Source: Pseudoxanthomonas sp. GM95 (GTDB taxonomy: Bacteria > Pseudomonadota > Gammaproteobacteria > Xanthomonadales > Xanthomonadaceae). From it: 64,000 bases of DNA. Under the pieces are notes generated by a model, which worked only from the letters and a program-made list of their open reading frames with translations, made no database searches and was not told the DNA's origin. A program made the position numbers and the translations under genes. Below are positions 33,529 to 41,890 of this stretch, piece after piece. Position 1 is the first letter of the stretch. Every line of letters begins with the position of its first letter. The stretch covers positions 1,302,001 through 1,366,000 of the forward strand of contig NZ_FOAX01000002.1 of NCBI RefSeq assembly GCF_900109775.1, read 5' to 3'.

Positions 33529-34697
33529 TGGCTCACAAGAACCGCCCGCTTTCCCAGGACGAACTGCAACGCTTCGGCGAAGAGCTGGACGCTGTGCGTG
33601 CGCGCACCGTGGCCCAGCTGGGCGCGCCGGACGCGCGCTACATCCGCCGCGCGGTCTCGGCCGTGCGCTGGACCGGCGCGCTGGGCCGCATCTTGCTGTT
33701 CGCTGGTGCGATCGGCGGCGCGTTCGTGCCGGTGCTGCTGTGGCCGCTGTGCATCGCTGGCACGCTGCTGCTGGGACTGTCCAAGATCCTGGAGAACATG
33801 ACCGTCGGCCACAACGTGATCCACGGCCAGTACGACTGGATGGGCGATCCGCAGCTACACAGCCGCACCTACGAATGGGACATCGTCGCCACCAGTGAGA
33901 ACTGGCGCAAAACCCACAACTTCCGCCACCACACTTACACCAACGTGCGTGGCCTGGACGACGATATCGGCTACGGCCTGCTGCGCATCTTCCCCGAGCA
34001 GAAGTGGAAGCCGTTCAACCTGCTGCAGCCGCCGATCGCGGTGATCTTCTGCCTGCTGTTCGAGTGGGGCGTGGCGATCCAGGACCTGCGCCTGGGCCGT
34101 CTGTTCGCCGGCAAGATGACCTTCAAGCAGCTGCGCGCGCAGTTCCGCCCGGTCGGCCGCAAGATGGGCCGGCAGATGCTGAAGGACTACGTGATCTTCC
34201 CCGCGCTGGCCGGCCCGTTCTTCCTGCCGGTGCTGCTGGGCAATCTGGTGGCCAACGTGATGCGCAGCATCTGGACCTACGTGGTGATCTTCTGCGGCCA
34301 CTTCACCGCCGATGCCGAGACCTTCCCCAAGGATTGCGTGCGCAACGAGACCCGCGGCCACTGGTACCTGCGCCAGCTGCGCGGTTCGTCGAACATCAGC
34401 GGTGGCGCCGCCATCGACGTGCTGACCGGCGACCTGAGCCACCAGATCGAGCATCACTTCTTCCCGGACATCCCGGCCAACCGCTATGCGGCGATGTCGG
34501 TCGAGGTGCGCGCCATCTGCAAGCGCTACGGCCAGCACTACAACACCGGCTCGCTGTTCTCGCAGTTCGGTCAGGTGATGTGGCGGATCCTGCGGCACGC
34601 CTTCCCCAGCAAGCCGCGCCGCCAGGCCGCGCTGACCAAGAAGCCAGCCAGCGAACTGGACATGGGCGGCGCAGAGCCCGCCCAGCAGGCAGGTTGA
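33528..34697 (+). CDS. membrane acyl-lipid/acyl-CoA fatty acid desaturase (DesB-like)
   Basis: 389 residues from the ATG at 33528, which shares one base with the upstream stop; the longer open frame is a shadow. Three histidine boxes for the di-iron site are present: HNVIHGQYDWM, HNFRHHTYTN and HQIEHHFFPD. Between them lie hydrophobic membrane spans (for example around residues 50-90 and 230-270). The enzyme inserts a double bond into saturated acyl chains at the inner membrane. It is the second gene of the TetR-controlled unit and is followed directly by a terminator. Confidence 0.94.
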   Translation: MAHKNRPLSQDELQRFGEELDAVRARTVAQLGAPDARYIRRAVSAVRWTGALGRILLFAGAIGGAFVPVLLWPLCIAGTLLLGLSKILENMTVGHNVIHGQYDWMGDPQLHSRTYEWDIVATSENWRKTHNFRHHTYTNVRGLDDDIGYGLLRIFPEQKWKPFNLLQPPIAVIFCLLFEWGVAIQDLRLGRLFAGKMTFKQLRAQFRPVGRKMGRQMLKDYVIFPALAGPFFLPVLLGNLVANVMRSIWTYVVIFCGHFTADAETFPKDCVRNETRGHWYLRQLRGSSNISGGAAIDVLTGDLSHQIEHHFFPDIPANRYAAMSVEVRAICKRYGQHYNTGSLFSQFGQVMWRILRHAFPSKPRRQAALTKKPASELDMGGAEPAQQAG

Positions 34698-34706
34698 TCC
34701 GACACG

Positions 34707-34734
34707 ACGGCGCCGCAAGGCGCCGTTGTTGTTT
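34707..34734 (+). terminator. Rho-independent terminator after the desaturase gene
   Basis: ACGGCGCC (34707-34714) pairs with GGCGCCGT (34719-34726) around GCAA, followed by TGTTGTTT. The rest of the gap to 34893 shows no gene; a GAGGAAGG ribosome site at about 34880 serves the next gene. Confidence 0.85.
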
Positions 34735-34893
34735 GTGCGCCGCAACGTGTGGGGCAATGCAAAGGCCGGCTTTCCTGGGCTGAATGCGGCCGGACCAGCG
34801 CCGCAGGCTGACCTGTGTGTCACCGCCGGTTTCATCGCCGATGCAGCGCTATGGCGCTAACGTGACTGCTTCGACACAGAGGAAGGTTTTGCC

Positions 34894-35328
34894 ATGAAGG
34901 CGCCCATCATTCCCTTGATTTCCGCGTTGCTGCTGGCCCTGCCGTTGGCGGCCGGCGCGCAGCAGCTCAACCAGCCCAACAAGGTCGAGCCGTTCCGTCC
35001 GATCAGCAGTTCCAGCAACGGTAGCAACACGCTGCCTGCGCCGCAGCCGGCGCAGAAATCCTCGGTGCGCTCAGATGCCTCGCAGCGCACTGCGGCGCCC
35101 AAGGTGGCTGCCGACACCGGCATCGTCCAGCAGCGCCCGGAACAGCCGGCCTCCACCCAGCCCGATCCGACGCCCAAGCCGATCCACGTCACCGATGCGC
35201 GCGGCCAGCCAGTGACCGGCGCGGTCGAGGTCGCGCCCAATCGCGTGATGGACCCCAAGACCGGGCGTGTCTATTCCACGGTGCCGGCCGGCGATGGCCA
35301 GCGCATCATCGAGCCACCCAAGAAATAA
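34894..35328 (+). CDS. hypothetical exported protein, proline/glutamine-rich
   Basis: 144 residues. Residues 1-22 form a classical signal peptide (MKAPIIPLISALLLALPLAAGA) with likely cleavage before Q. The mature part is low complexity: proline, serine, glutamine and threonine-rich (about 25-90), then a more ordered C-terminus containing VTDARGQPVTGAVEVAPNRV and RVYSTVPAGDGQRIIEPPKK. No cysteines are present, so it is probably periplasmic and not lipidated. I do not recognise the family. A strong terminator ends it. Confidence 0.78.
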   Translation: MKAPIIPLISALLLALPLAAGAQQLNQPNKVEPFRPISSSSNGSNTLPAPQPAQKSSVRSDASQRTAAPKVAADTGIVQQRPEQPASTQPDPTPKPIHVTDARGQPVTGAVEVAPNRVMDPKTGRVYSTVPAGDGQRIIEPPKK

Positions 35329-35351
35329 TTCCTGCAGAACATGCAGGCAGC

Positions 35352-35380
35352 AAAAAGCCCGGCCATCGGCCGGGCTTTTT
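35352..35380. terminator. bidirectional terminator between the hypothetical gene and the peptidase gene
   Basis: AAAAAGCCCGGCC pairs with GGCCGGGCTTTTT across ATC (35352-35364 with 35368-35380). With A and T tracts on either side, it can stop transcription in both directions between convergent genes. Confidence 0.92.
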
Positions 35381-35430
35381 GCATTCCAGAACCCGCGCGA
35401 CGCATTGACTGCATCGCGCGGTGACCGGAC

Positions 35431-37602
35431 TTACTCGGCCTTGGCATCCAGGCCGCGTTTTTCCAGCAGCGGCTCGATCTGCGGCGCGTGGCCGGCGAAG
35501 TCCTGAAACAGCTTCATCGCGTCCTGGCTGCCGCCCTGCGACAGCAGCGTCTTGCGGAAACGATCGCCGTTGGCGCGGCTCAGGCCGCCATGTTCTTCGA
35601 ACCATTTCTGCGTATTGGCATCCAGCACTTCCGACCAGATGTAGGCGTAGTAGCCGGCCGAGTAGCCGCCCATGATGTGGCTGAAGTACGGCGTGCGATA
35701 GCGCGGCGGCACCGGTGCGTAGGCGATGCCATCGGCGGCCAGTGCCTTGGCTTCGAAGTCCATCACGCCGGCCGCGTCGGGCACCTGGTCTTCGGTGATC
35801 TGGTGCCAGCGCTGGTCCAGCATCGCCGCGCCCAGGTACTCGGTGGTGGCAAAGCCCTGGTTGAACTTGGCCGCGGCCAGCACCTTGTCCAGCAGCGCCT
35901 GCGGCATGGCTGCGCCGCTCTGGTGGTGCTTGGCATAGTGCTTGAGGATCGACGGATAGTCGGCCCACATCTCGTTGACCTGCGAGGGGAACTCGACGAA
36001 GTCGCGCGGCACGCTGGTGCCGGAGAAGTACGGATACTTCACGTCCGAGAACATGCCGTGCAGCGCGTGGCCAAACTCGTGGAAGGTGGTGGTGACTTCA
36101 TCCCAGGTCAGCAGCGTCGGCTGGCCGGCCGGCGGCTTGGGGATGTTGGGATGGTTGGCGACCACCGGCTTGTCGCCGGTCAGGCCGGACTGAGAGACGT
36201 AGGAATTCATCCACGCGCCGCCGCGCTTGGACGCACGCGCATAGGGATCGAAGATGAAGATCGCCAGCTGCGAGCCATCGGCATCGAACACGTCATAGAC
36301 GAAGGTGTCCGGGCGATACTTCGGCAGGTCGGTGCGCTCCTTGAAGGTCAGGCCGTATTCCTGGCCGGCCGCGTAAAACACGCCGTTTTCCAGCACGTTC
36401 TTCATCTCGAAGTACGGCTTGAGCTGCGACTCGTCGAAGTTGTACTTGGCCTGGCGCACCTTCTCGCTGTAGTAGGCCCAGTCCCAGGCTTCCAGCTTGA
36501 AGCTCGGCTTGCCGGCGGCCTTCTGCTCGGTATCGATCATCGCCTGCAGGTCGGCGGCCTCGCGCTTGGCGTTGGCGACCGCGGCCGGGGCCAGTTTGCC
36601 CAGCATGTCGTTGACCGCCTGCGGGGTCTTGGCGGTCTGGTCTTCCAGCGAATAGGCGGCGTAGGTCGGGTAGCCGAGCATCTTCGCCTTCTGCGCGCGC
36701 AGGGTCATGATCCGCTACACCAGCTTGGTGTTGTCGAATTCATTGTCCCGGCTGCCACGGTTGATCGAGGCTTTGTAGATCTTCTCGCGCAGGTCGCGAT
36801 TGCTGAGGTTGGTCAGCGGCGGTTGGCCGGTGGTGTTGAGCAGAGTGATGACGTACTTGCCCTCCAGCTTGCGCGACTTGGCTTCGTCGGCGGCGGTGGA
36901 GATCTCCGACTCGCTCAGGCCTGCCAGCTGCTTGGCGTCATCGACGACCACGGCCGAGGCATTCACTTCCTTCAGCACGTTCTGGCTGAACTGCGTGCCC
37001 AGCGCGGCCAGCTCGGCGTTCATTTCCTTGAGCTTGGCCTTATCCGCGTCGGAGAGCTTGGCGCCGTCGCGCACGAAATCGGTGTGGTACTTCTCGACCA
37101 GGCGCAGCCCCTGCGCGTCCAGGCCCAGCTTGGCGCGGTTGTCGTACAGCGCCTGGAGGCGCGCGAACAGCTTGCCGTTGAGGCTGATCGCATCGCGATG
37201 CGCGGCGAACTTGCCCGAGTATTCGCTGCGCAGCTTCTCGCGCGTCGGGTTGGTATCGGTGCCGACCAAGTTGAAGAAGGTCGTCGTCGCGCGGTCCAGC
37301 ACCTGGCCGCTCTTTTCCATTGCCACGATGGTGTTGTCGAAGGTCGGCTTGGCCGGGTTGTTGGCGATCGCGTCGATCTCTTTGAGCTGCTGCGCCATGC
37401 CGGCATCGAACGCCGGGGCGAAGTCGGCATCGGTGACCTTGTCGAACTGCGGGTAGTGCAGCGGCAGCGGGCTCTCGGCGAAGAAGATATTCGCGGACTG
37501 GCCGGTGGCGGCCGGCGCGCCGGTCTGGGCATGGGCGGGCATGGTGGTTCCAAGGGCAATGGCAAGCGCCAGGGCGAGGCGGGTGGTCATGCGGTGCAGC
37601 AT
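35431..37602 (-). pseudogene. dcp: M3 family dipeptidyl carboxypeptidase (Dcp) gene with an in-frame amber stop
   Basis: Codons 1-295 and the remaining ~427 codons are both fully in frame and read as one M3 metallopeptidase. A signal peptide opens it (MLHRMTTRLALALAIALG, cut near AHAQ). The zinc motif TTFHEFGHALHG lies near residue 507. The only interruption is a TAG (genomic 36715-36717) between ...NTKLV and RIMTLRAQKAK. Dcp enzymes cleave C-terminal dipeptides in the periplasm. Both halves keep normal composition and length (~722 residues in all), so the change is recent, a sequencing error, or read through. An ATG at 36708 could restart the second half, but it lacks a ribosome site. Confidence 0.85.
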
Positions 37603-37740
37603 CCATAGACAAAGGTGATCGCTGAGGCTAACCCAGCGCGGCCTGCCAGCCCGCGTGACCAAAGTCCTGCATGACGCACCTGTCATCCGAAAGATGCTGA
37701 GTGGAATTGCACACAAAAATTTGACGTAGTTCGCACATTG

Positions 37741-37770
37741 TTGGCGAGGACAGGATTCACCACCTATCAT
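37741..37770 (+). promoter_or_regulatory. candidate promoter of the glutathione peroxidase gene
   Basis: TTGGCG (37741-37746) and TATCAT (37765-37770) are separated by 18 bases, placing a start site near 37777, about 20 bases before the ATG at 37798. The rest of the 195-base divergent gap to the peptidase gene is AT-richer, including ACACAAAAATTTGACG, which may serve the leftward gene. Confidence 0.42.
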
Positions 37771-37797
37771 TCGCGCGAGCAGTTGGGGAATGGACGC

Positions 37798-38280
37798 ATG
37801 CGGGGCATCTTCGAGTATTCGGCATTGGACATTGAGGGGCGCGAGCAGCCGCTCTCCGCTTGGACCGGCTCGGTCCTGCTGATCGTCAATGTCGCCTCGC
37901 GCTGCGGCTTCACGCCTCAGTACGGTGGCCTGGAAGTGCTGTGGCAGCAGTACCGTGATCGTGGCCTGGTGGTGCTGGGTTTCCCGTGCGACCAGTTCGG
38001 CCACCAGGAGCCGGGCGACGAAGCGCAGATCCGACAGTTCTGCAGCGTCAACTTCGACGTGACCTTCCCGATGTTCTCCAAGGTGGAGGTCAACGGCGAC
38101 AACGCACATCCGCTGTGGAAGCGCCTCAAGCACGACAAGCCGGGCGTTCTCGGCACCGAGCGGATCAAGTGGAACTTCACCAAGTTCCTGATCGGCCGCA
38201 ACGGCCAGGTGGTCAAGCGCTACGGGCCGCGCCACGCGCCCTCGTCGCTGCGCGGCGATATCGACGCCGAGCTGGGCTGA
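37798..38280 (+). CDS. glutathione peroxidase family protein (cysteine type)
   Basis: 160 residues from the ATG at 37798; an upstream open frame adds 20 residues without support. The peroxidatic Cys36 is in NVASRCGFTPQYGGLE. The GFPCDQFGHQEPG motif carries the possible resolving cysteine, and the WNFTKFL tetrad motif supplies Trp and Asn. Bacterial proteins of this type are often thioredoxin-dependent and reduce lipid or hydrogen peroxide. A dispersed hairpin follows it, then the convergent ferredoxin-NADP reductase gene, another redox gene. Confidence 0.93.
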   Translation: MRGIFEYSALDIEGREQPLSAWTGSVLLIVNVASRCGFTPQYGGLEVLWQQYRDRGLVVLGFPCDQFGHQEPGDEAQIRQFCSVNFDVTFPMFSKVEVNGDNAHPLWKRLKHDKPGVLGTERIKWNFTKFLIGRNGQVVKRYGPRHAPSSLRGDIDAELG

Positions 38281-38285
38281 AACGA

Positions 38286-38315
38286 CATCGGCGCCACGTG
38301 GGCGCCGATGGTTTG
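38286..38315 (+). terminator. hairpin terminator between gpx-type gene and fpr
   Basis: CATCGGCGCC pairs with GGCGCCGATG (38286-38295 with 38301-38310) around ACGTG, followed by GTTTG. The stem is strong, but the T-run is weak. It sits between convergent genes. Confidence 0.6.
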
Positions 38316-38338
38316 AAGCTCGCTAATGCGGGAGCCGA

Positions 38339-39118
38339 TTACTTCTCGACGAAGGCGCGCTCGAACACGTAGTGCCCGGCGTTGCCGATCCGGTGCGAGG
38401 CTTCGAAACCTCGGCTGTCCAGCAGCGCGCGCAGGTCGGCCAGCATCTGCGGGCTGCCGCAGATCATGAAGCGGTCACGCGACGGGTCGATCGGCTCCAG
38501 GCCCAGGCTGTCGGCCATCTGGCCGCTGGCCAGCAGGTCGGTGAGGCGGCCCTGGTTGCGGAACGGTTCGCGGGTCACGGCCGGGTAGTACAGCAGCTTG
38601 TCGCGCAGCAGTTCGCCCAGGAACTCGTGCTGCGGCAGCTCGTTCTCGAAATACTCGCGGTAGGCGAGGTCTTTCTCGAAACGCACGCCATGGGTGAGGA
38701 TCACCTTGTCGAAGCGCTCGTAAGTCTCCGGATCCTTGATCACGCTCAGCCACGGCGCCATGCCGGTGCCGGTACCCAGCAGGTACAGGTTCTTGCCCGG
38801 ATGCAGGTCGGAGATCAGCAGCGTACCGGTGGGTTTCTTGCCGATCAGCACGCTGTCGCCGGGCTTGATGTGCTGCAGGCGCGAGGTCAGCGGGCCGTTG
38901 GGCACCTTGATGCTGAAGAACTCCAGTTGCTCTTCCCAATTGGCGCTGGCGATGGAATAGGCGCGCAGCAGCGGGCGGGTTTCGCCTTCCAGGCCGATCA
39001 TCACGAACTGGCCGTTCTCGAAGCGGAAACCCGAATCGCGGGTAGTGGTGAAGCTGAAGTAGTCGTCGGTCCAGTGACGGACCTCAAGCACCGTTTCGGC
39101 GCCGTAAGCGGAAGACAT
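38339..39118 (-). CDS. fpr: ferredoxin/flavodoxin-NADP reductase (Fpr)
   Basis: 259 residues. It moves electrons between NADPH and ferredoxin or flavodoxin, supporting Fe-S repair and oxidative stress defence. The FAD motif is LLRAYSIASANWEE, the NADP region is LYLLGTGTGMAPWLSVI, and the C-terminus is VFERAFVEK, the typical Fpr ending. FMICGSPQML is the C-terminal NADP contact. The ATG at 39118 lies 33 bases downstream of a candidate promoter with a palindrome covering the -35 region. It is monocistronic and convergent with the glutathione peroxidase gene. Confidence 0.95.
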   Translation of the reverse strand: MSSAYGAETVLEVRHWTDDYFSFTTTRDSGFRFENGQFVMIGLEGETRPLLRAYSIASANWEEQLEFFSIKVPNGPLTSRLQHIKPGDSVLIGKKPTGTLLISDLHPGKNLYLLGTGTGMAPWLSVIKDPETYERFDKVILTHGVRFEKDLAYREYFENELPQHEFLGELLRDKLLYYPAVTREPFRNQGRLTDLLASGQMADSLGLEPIDPSRDRFMICGSPQMLADLRALLDSRGFEASHRIGNAGHYVFERAFVEK

Positions 39119-39157
39119 GGGCGGATCGTGTCGAAGTTGGGGGTAGTCCGGGCCGCA

Positions 39158-39189
39158 GTATAACCGGGACGATGAGAGTGGTTCTCATC
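39158..39189 (-). promoter_or_regulatory. fpr promoter with Fur-like 19-base palindrome
   Basis: On the minus strand, TATACT (complement of 39158-39163) is a good -10. Seven-base arms GATGAGA and TCTCATC (39171-39177 and 39183-39189) form a 19-base palindrome over the -35 area. Length and GAGA/TCTC arms resemble Fur boxes of Xanthomonas, but the match to the E. coli consensus is only about half, so another redox or metal regulator is possible. Confidence 0.5.
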
Positions 39190-39255
39190 TTGGTCGCGCC
39201 TTGCAGGCTTGTCAGCCGGGCGGGCGAGGGCTGCGGCACCTCGGGTTGAAGCGAA

Positions 39256-39289
39256 GCGGGAAGGCGCGGGCGCGCCCATGCCTTCCCGC
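39256..39289 (-). terminator. weak hairpin after rluB
   Basis: GCGGGAAGGC (39256-39265) pairs with GCCTTCCCGC (39280-39289) around a 14-base GC-rich loop, 12 bases after the rluB stop on the leftward strand. No T-run follows in that direction, so a terminator role is uncertain; it may protect the mRNA end. Confidence 0.4.
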
Positions 39290-39300
39290 CGCTCTTGCGA

Positions 39301-40896
39301 TCAGCCGTTGCCGCCGCCGCGCGGACCACGCCCGCCGCCACGGTTGCCGCCGCCGGGACGGCCGCCACCCGGACCGCGATTACCACCGCCCGGACGCGGG
39401 CCGTTGCCGCCGGGGCGATTGCCGCCGGCCGGACGGTTGCCGCCGCCCGGACGCGCCTGGCGCTGGCCGTACGGGTTGTAGGCGCCCGGCGTAGCGTGGT
39501 CGGACGGGAAGCTCGGCGCGTTGCCCGGATGGCCGTACGGCTTGGCCTTGCGCTGCTGGCCCTGGCCGGCGCCCTGGCCGCCGCGCGGACCGCGCTCGTC
39601 ACCGCCAAAGCCGCCGTACGGGTTGCCGCCGCCCGGGCCTGCGCCCGGACCGCCACGACGCGGGCCGCCGGGCTTGCCGCCGTAGGGCTTCTTCGGGGCG
39701 CCGCTGGGACCGGCGTTGCGGTGGCCGGTCGGGCCAGTGTCCACGCCCTCGGGCACGTACCAGCTGCGGAACGCGGCCGGGTTGCCTTCCGGTAACGGCT
39801 TGGGGCCCTTGGCGGCGCGGGTCTTGAACGGCTTCTGCGACTGGTTGGCCGCGGCTTCGCCGGTGACGGTCAGGCCGCCCTTGAAGCCGCCGCCCTTGCC
39901 ACGGCCACCGCGGCCGCGGTCTTCGCGCACGTTGTCGAAGCGGCGCAGCTCGCGGCCTTCATCGGCGGCGCTGTTGTGGCCGTTGACGTAGGCATTGCCG
40001 GCGCCGCGGGCGTTGACCACGGTCTTGGACGCCTTGCGCTGGCCGATCACCGGCTGCAGTGTCAGCGCGGCCGGAGTGCCGTCTTCCAGCTTCAGCGACT
40101 TGCGCAGGGCCTGCACCTGGGTATCGAGCAGTTCCTGCGACTGACCGCGCAGCAGCGGCTGCGGCAGTTCGACGGTGCCGTAACGGGTGCGCTTGAGGCG
40201 GCTGACCTGGCAACCCTGCGATTCCCACAGGCGGCGCACTTCACGGTTGCGGCCTTCCTTGAGGGCGACGCGGTACCAGTCGTGCGAATCGGTGCCGCCG
40301 ATACGCTCGATTTCATCGAACTTGGCCGGGCCGTCTTCCAGCTCCACGCCCTTGCGCAGGCGCTCGACCAGTTCATCGGAGACCGTGTCCTGGCCTTCCG
40401 GCGCACGCACGCGCACCACGTACTCGCGCGAGACCTCGTAGGACGGATGCATCATCGCGTTGGCCAGCTCGCCGTCGGTGGTGAGCAGCAGCAGGCCGGT
40501 GGTGTTGATGTCCAGGCGGCCGATGGCGATCCAGCGCGCGCCCTTGAGGGCCGGCAGCGCTTCGAACACCGTCGGGCGGCCTTCGGGATCTTCGCGGGTG
40601 GTCACTTCGCCTTCGGGCTTGTTGTAGATCAGCACGCGCGGGGCTTCGGTCAGCGCGCTGGCGACGAAGGTGCGGCCGTCCAGCTCGACGCGGTCGCCGC
40701 TGGTGATGGACATGCCGGTCTGCGCGACCTCGCCGTTGACCTTGATCAGGCCGTCGGCGATGCGCTGTTCCAGCGCGCGGCGCGAGCCCAGGCCGGCCTG
40801 CGCCAGCACCTTGTGCAGGCGCTCTTCCAGGCGGACTTCGGAGGCTGCGGCGGCGTCGCGCTTCAGCGACAGCTTGCTGCGGGGGGTGTCACTCAT
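39301..40896 (-). CDS. rluB: 23S rRNA pseudouridine synthase RluB with long Gly/Arg/Pro-rich tail
   Basis: 531 residues. It makes pseudouridine in 23S rRNA (position 2605 in E. coli). The S4 RNA-binding domain lies near residues 24-75 (RLHKVLAQAGLGSRRALEQR) and the RsuA catalytic domain follows, with the active aspartate in AIGRLDINTTGLLLLT. The core ends near residue 270. The last ~260 residues are low complexity: first basic and mixed, then dense repeats such as GGNRPAGGNRPGG and GGGRPGGGNRGGG. E. coli RluB also has a basic tail, but much shorter. The ATG overlaps the scpB stop by 4 bases, so it is the last gene of scpA-scpB-rluB. Confidence 0.94.
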   Translation of the reverse strand: MSDTPRSKLSLKRDAAAASEVRLEERLHKVLAQAGLGSRRALEQRIADGLIKVNGEVAQTGMSITSGDRVELDGRTFVASALTEAPRVLIYNKPEGEVTTREDPEGRPTVFEALPALKGARWIAIGRLDINTTGLLLLTTDGELANAMMHPSYEVSREYVVRVRAPEGQDTVSDELVERLRKGVELEDGPAKFDEIERIGGTDSHDWYRVALKEGRNREVRRLWESQGCQVSRLKRTRYGTVELPQPLLRGQSQELLDTQVQALRKSLKLEDGTPAALTLQPVIGQRKASKTVVNARGAGNAYVNGHNSAADEGRELRRFDNVREDRGRGGRGKGGGFKGGLTVTGEAAANQSQKPFKTRAAKGPKPLPEGNPAAFRSWYVPEGVDTGPTGHRNAGPSGAPKKPYGGKPGGPRRGGPGAGPGGGNPYGGFGGDERGPRGGQGAGQGQQRKAKPYGHPGNAPSFPSDHATPGAYNPYGQRQARPGGGNRPAGGNRPGGNGPRPGGGNRGPGGGRPGGGNRGGGRGPRGGGNG

Positions 40897-41834
40897 GGTT
40901 TCTGCTCCGACGAGACCGCTTCGGCGTCGTCTTCTTGAGGTTGTTGGGAAGTCTGGGTGTCGTCCGCCTCGTCGCCGGGTTCAGCGTGCGTGGCGGTGGG
41001 GGCAATGTCGTCCGCGGCTGCGGCGTCATCGTCGGGTGCATCGGTGTCGGCAGGCGCGGTGTCCTGCGCTGCGCTTTCGGCGGCGTCATCGCCGTCGTCG
41101 GCCTGCACATCCTGTGCCGGTGTTTCGTTCGACGCATCTGCGTCGGCGGTGTCGTCTGCTGCGTCGCTGCCGGCGTTGTCGCTGGCCGGCTGGCCTTCGG
41201 CGTCGGCCTTGGCGGCGATCGGCGCGCTGGCGAACGGCAGCTGTGGGTCCAGCTCGCCGATGTCCTTCAATTCGGACAGCGGCGGCAGCTCGTCCAGGCG
41301 CTTGAGGCCGAAGTAATCCAGGAAGCCGCGCGTGGTGCCGAACAACGCCGGACGACCCGGCACGTCGCGATGGCCGACCACGCGGATCCATTCGCGCTCT
41401 TCCAGGGCCTGGATGATGTTGCTGCTGACGGCCACGCCGCGGACCTGTTCGATCTCGCCGCGGGTGATCGGCTGGCGGTAGGCGATCAGCGCCAGGGTTT
41501 CCAGCGTGGCGCGGGTGTAGCGGGTCTTGCGCTCGGTCCACATGCGCGAGACCCAGCCGTGCACCTCGGCCTTGACCTGGTAGCGCCAGCCGCTGGCCAC
41601 TTCCACCAGCTCCACGCCGCGCTCGGCGCAGGCCGCGGACAGCTGTTCCAGCGCGGTGGCGATCGCGCCCTCCGGCGGCGGATGGCCCTCGGGGAACAGG
41701 CCTTCCAGCTGCGCGGTGGTCATCGGCAGGTTCGCCGCCAGCAGCGCGCCCTCGACGATGCGGTTGATCAACCCCTGGTCGACGGCGGCCGGGGCGGAGG
41801 AGTCGGATTCGTGGTCGAAGGCTTCGTCTTGCAT
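40893..41834 (-). CDS. scpB: segregation and condensation protein ScpB with acidic C-terminal tail
   Basis: 313 residues from the ATG at 41834; the much longer open frame upstream is an artefact. The core (about 1-205) is made of two winged-helix domains with LIAYRQPITRGEIEQVRGVAV and FGTTRGFLDYFGLKRLDELP. It binds ScpA and Smc in the condensin complex that organises the chromosome. The tail from about residue 225 is extremely acidic (Asp, Ala, Glu-rich), longer than in typical ScpB. The 3' end overlaps the rluB start by 4 bases. Upstream is scpA, separated by 56 bases. Confidence 0.94.
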   Translation of the reverse strand: MQDEAFDHESDSSAPAAVDQGLINRIVEGALLAANLPMTTAQLEGLFPEGHPPPEGAIATALEQLSAACAERGVELVEVASGWRYQVKAEVHGWVSRMWTERKTRYTRATLETLALIAYRQPITRGEIEQVRGVAVSSNIIQALEEREWIRVVGHRDVPGRPALFGTTRGFLDYFGLKRLDELPPLSELKDIGELDPQLPFASAPIAAKADAEGQPASDNAGSDAADDTADADASNETPAQDVQADDGDDAAESAAQDTAPADTDAPDDDAAAADDIAPTATHAEPGDEADDTQTSQQPQEDDAEAVSSEQKP

Positions 41835-41890
41835 GCAGTGTCGTATGAGGCCGGGATCAACCGGGATTGTCGGATCGGCCGCGCGCCGGG

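Noticed and set aside
36715-36717. TAG read as pyrrolysine or a programmed recoding site
   Set aside because: Nothing nearby suggests recoding and the family has no such residue; a mutation or sequencing error is simpler.
39301-39700. GGC/CCG-rich repeats taken as a CRISPR or tandem-repeat array
   Set aside because: The pattern is codon-level and encodes the Gly/Arg/Pro tail of RluB; no regular repeat-spacer structure.
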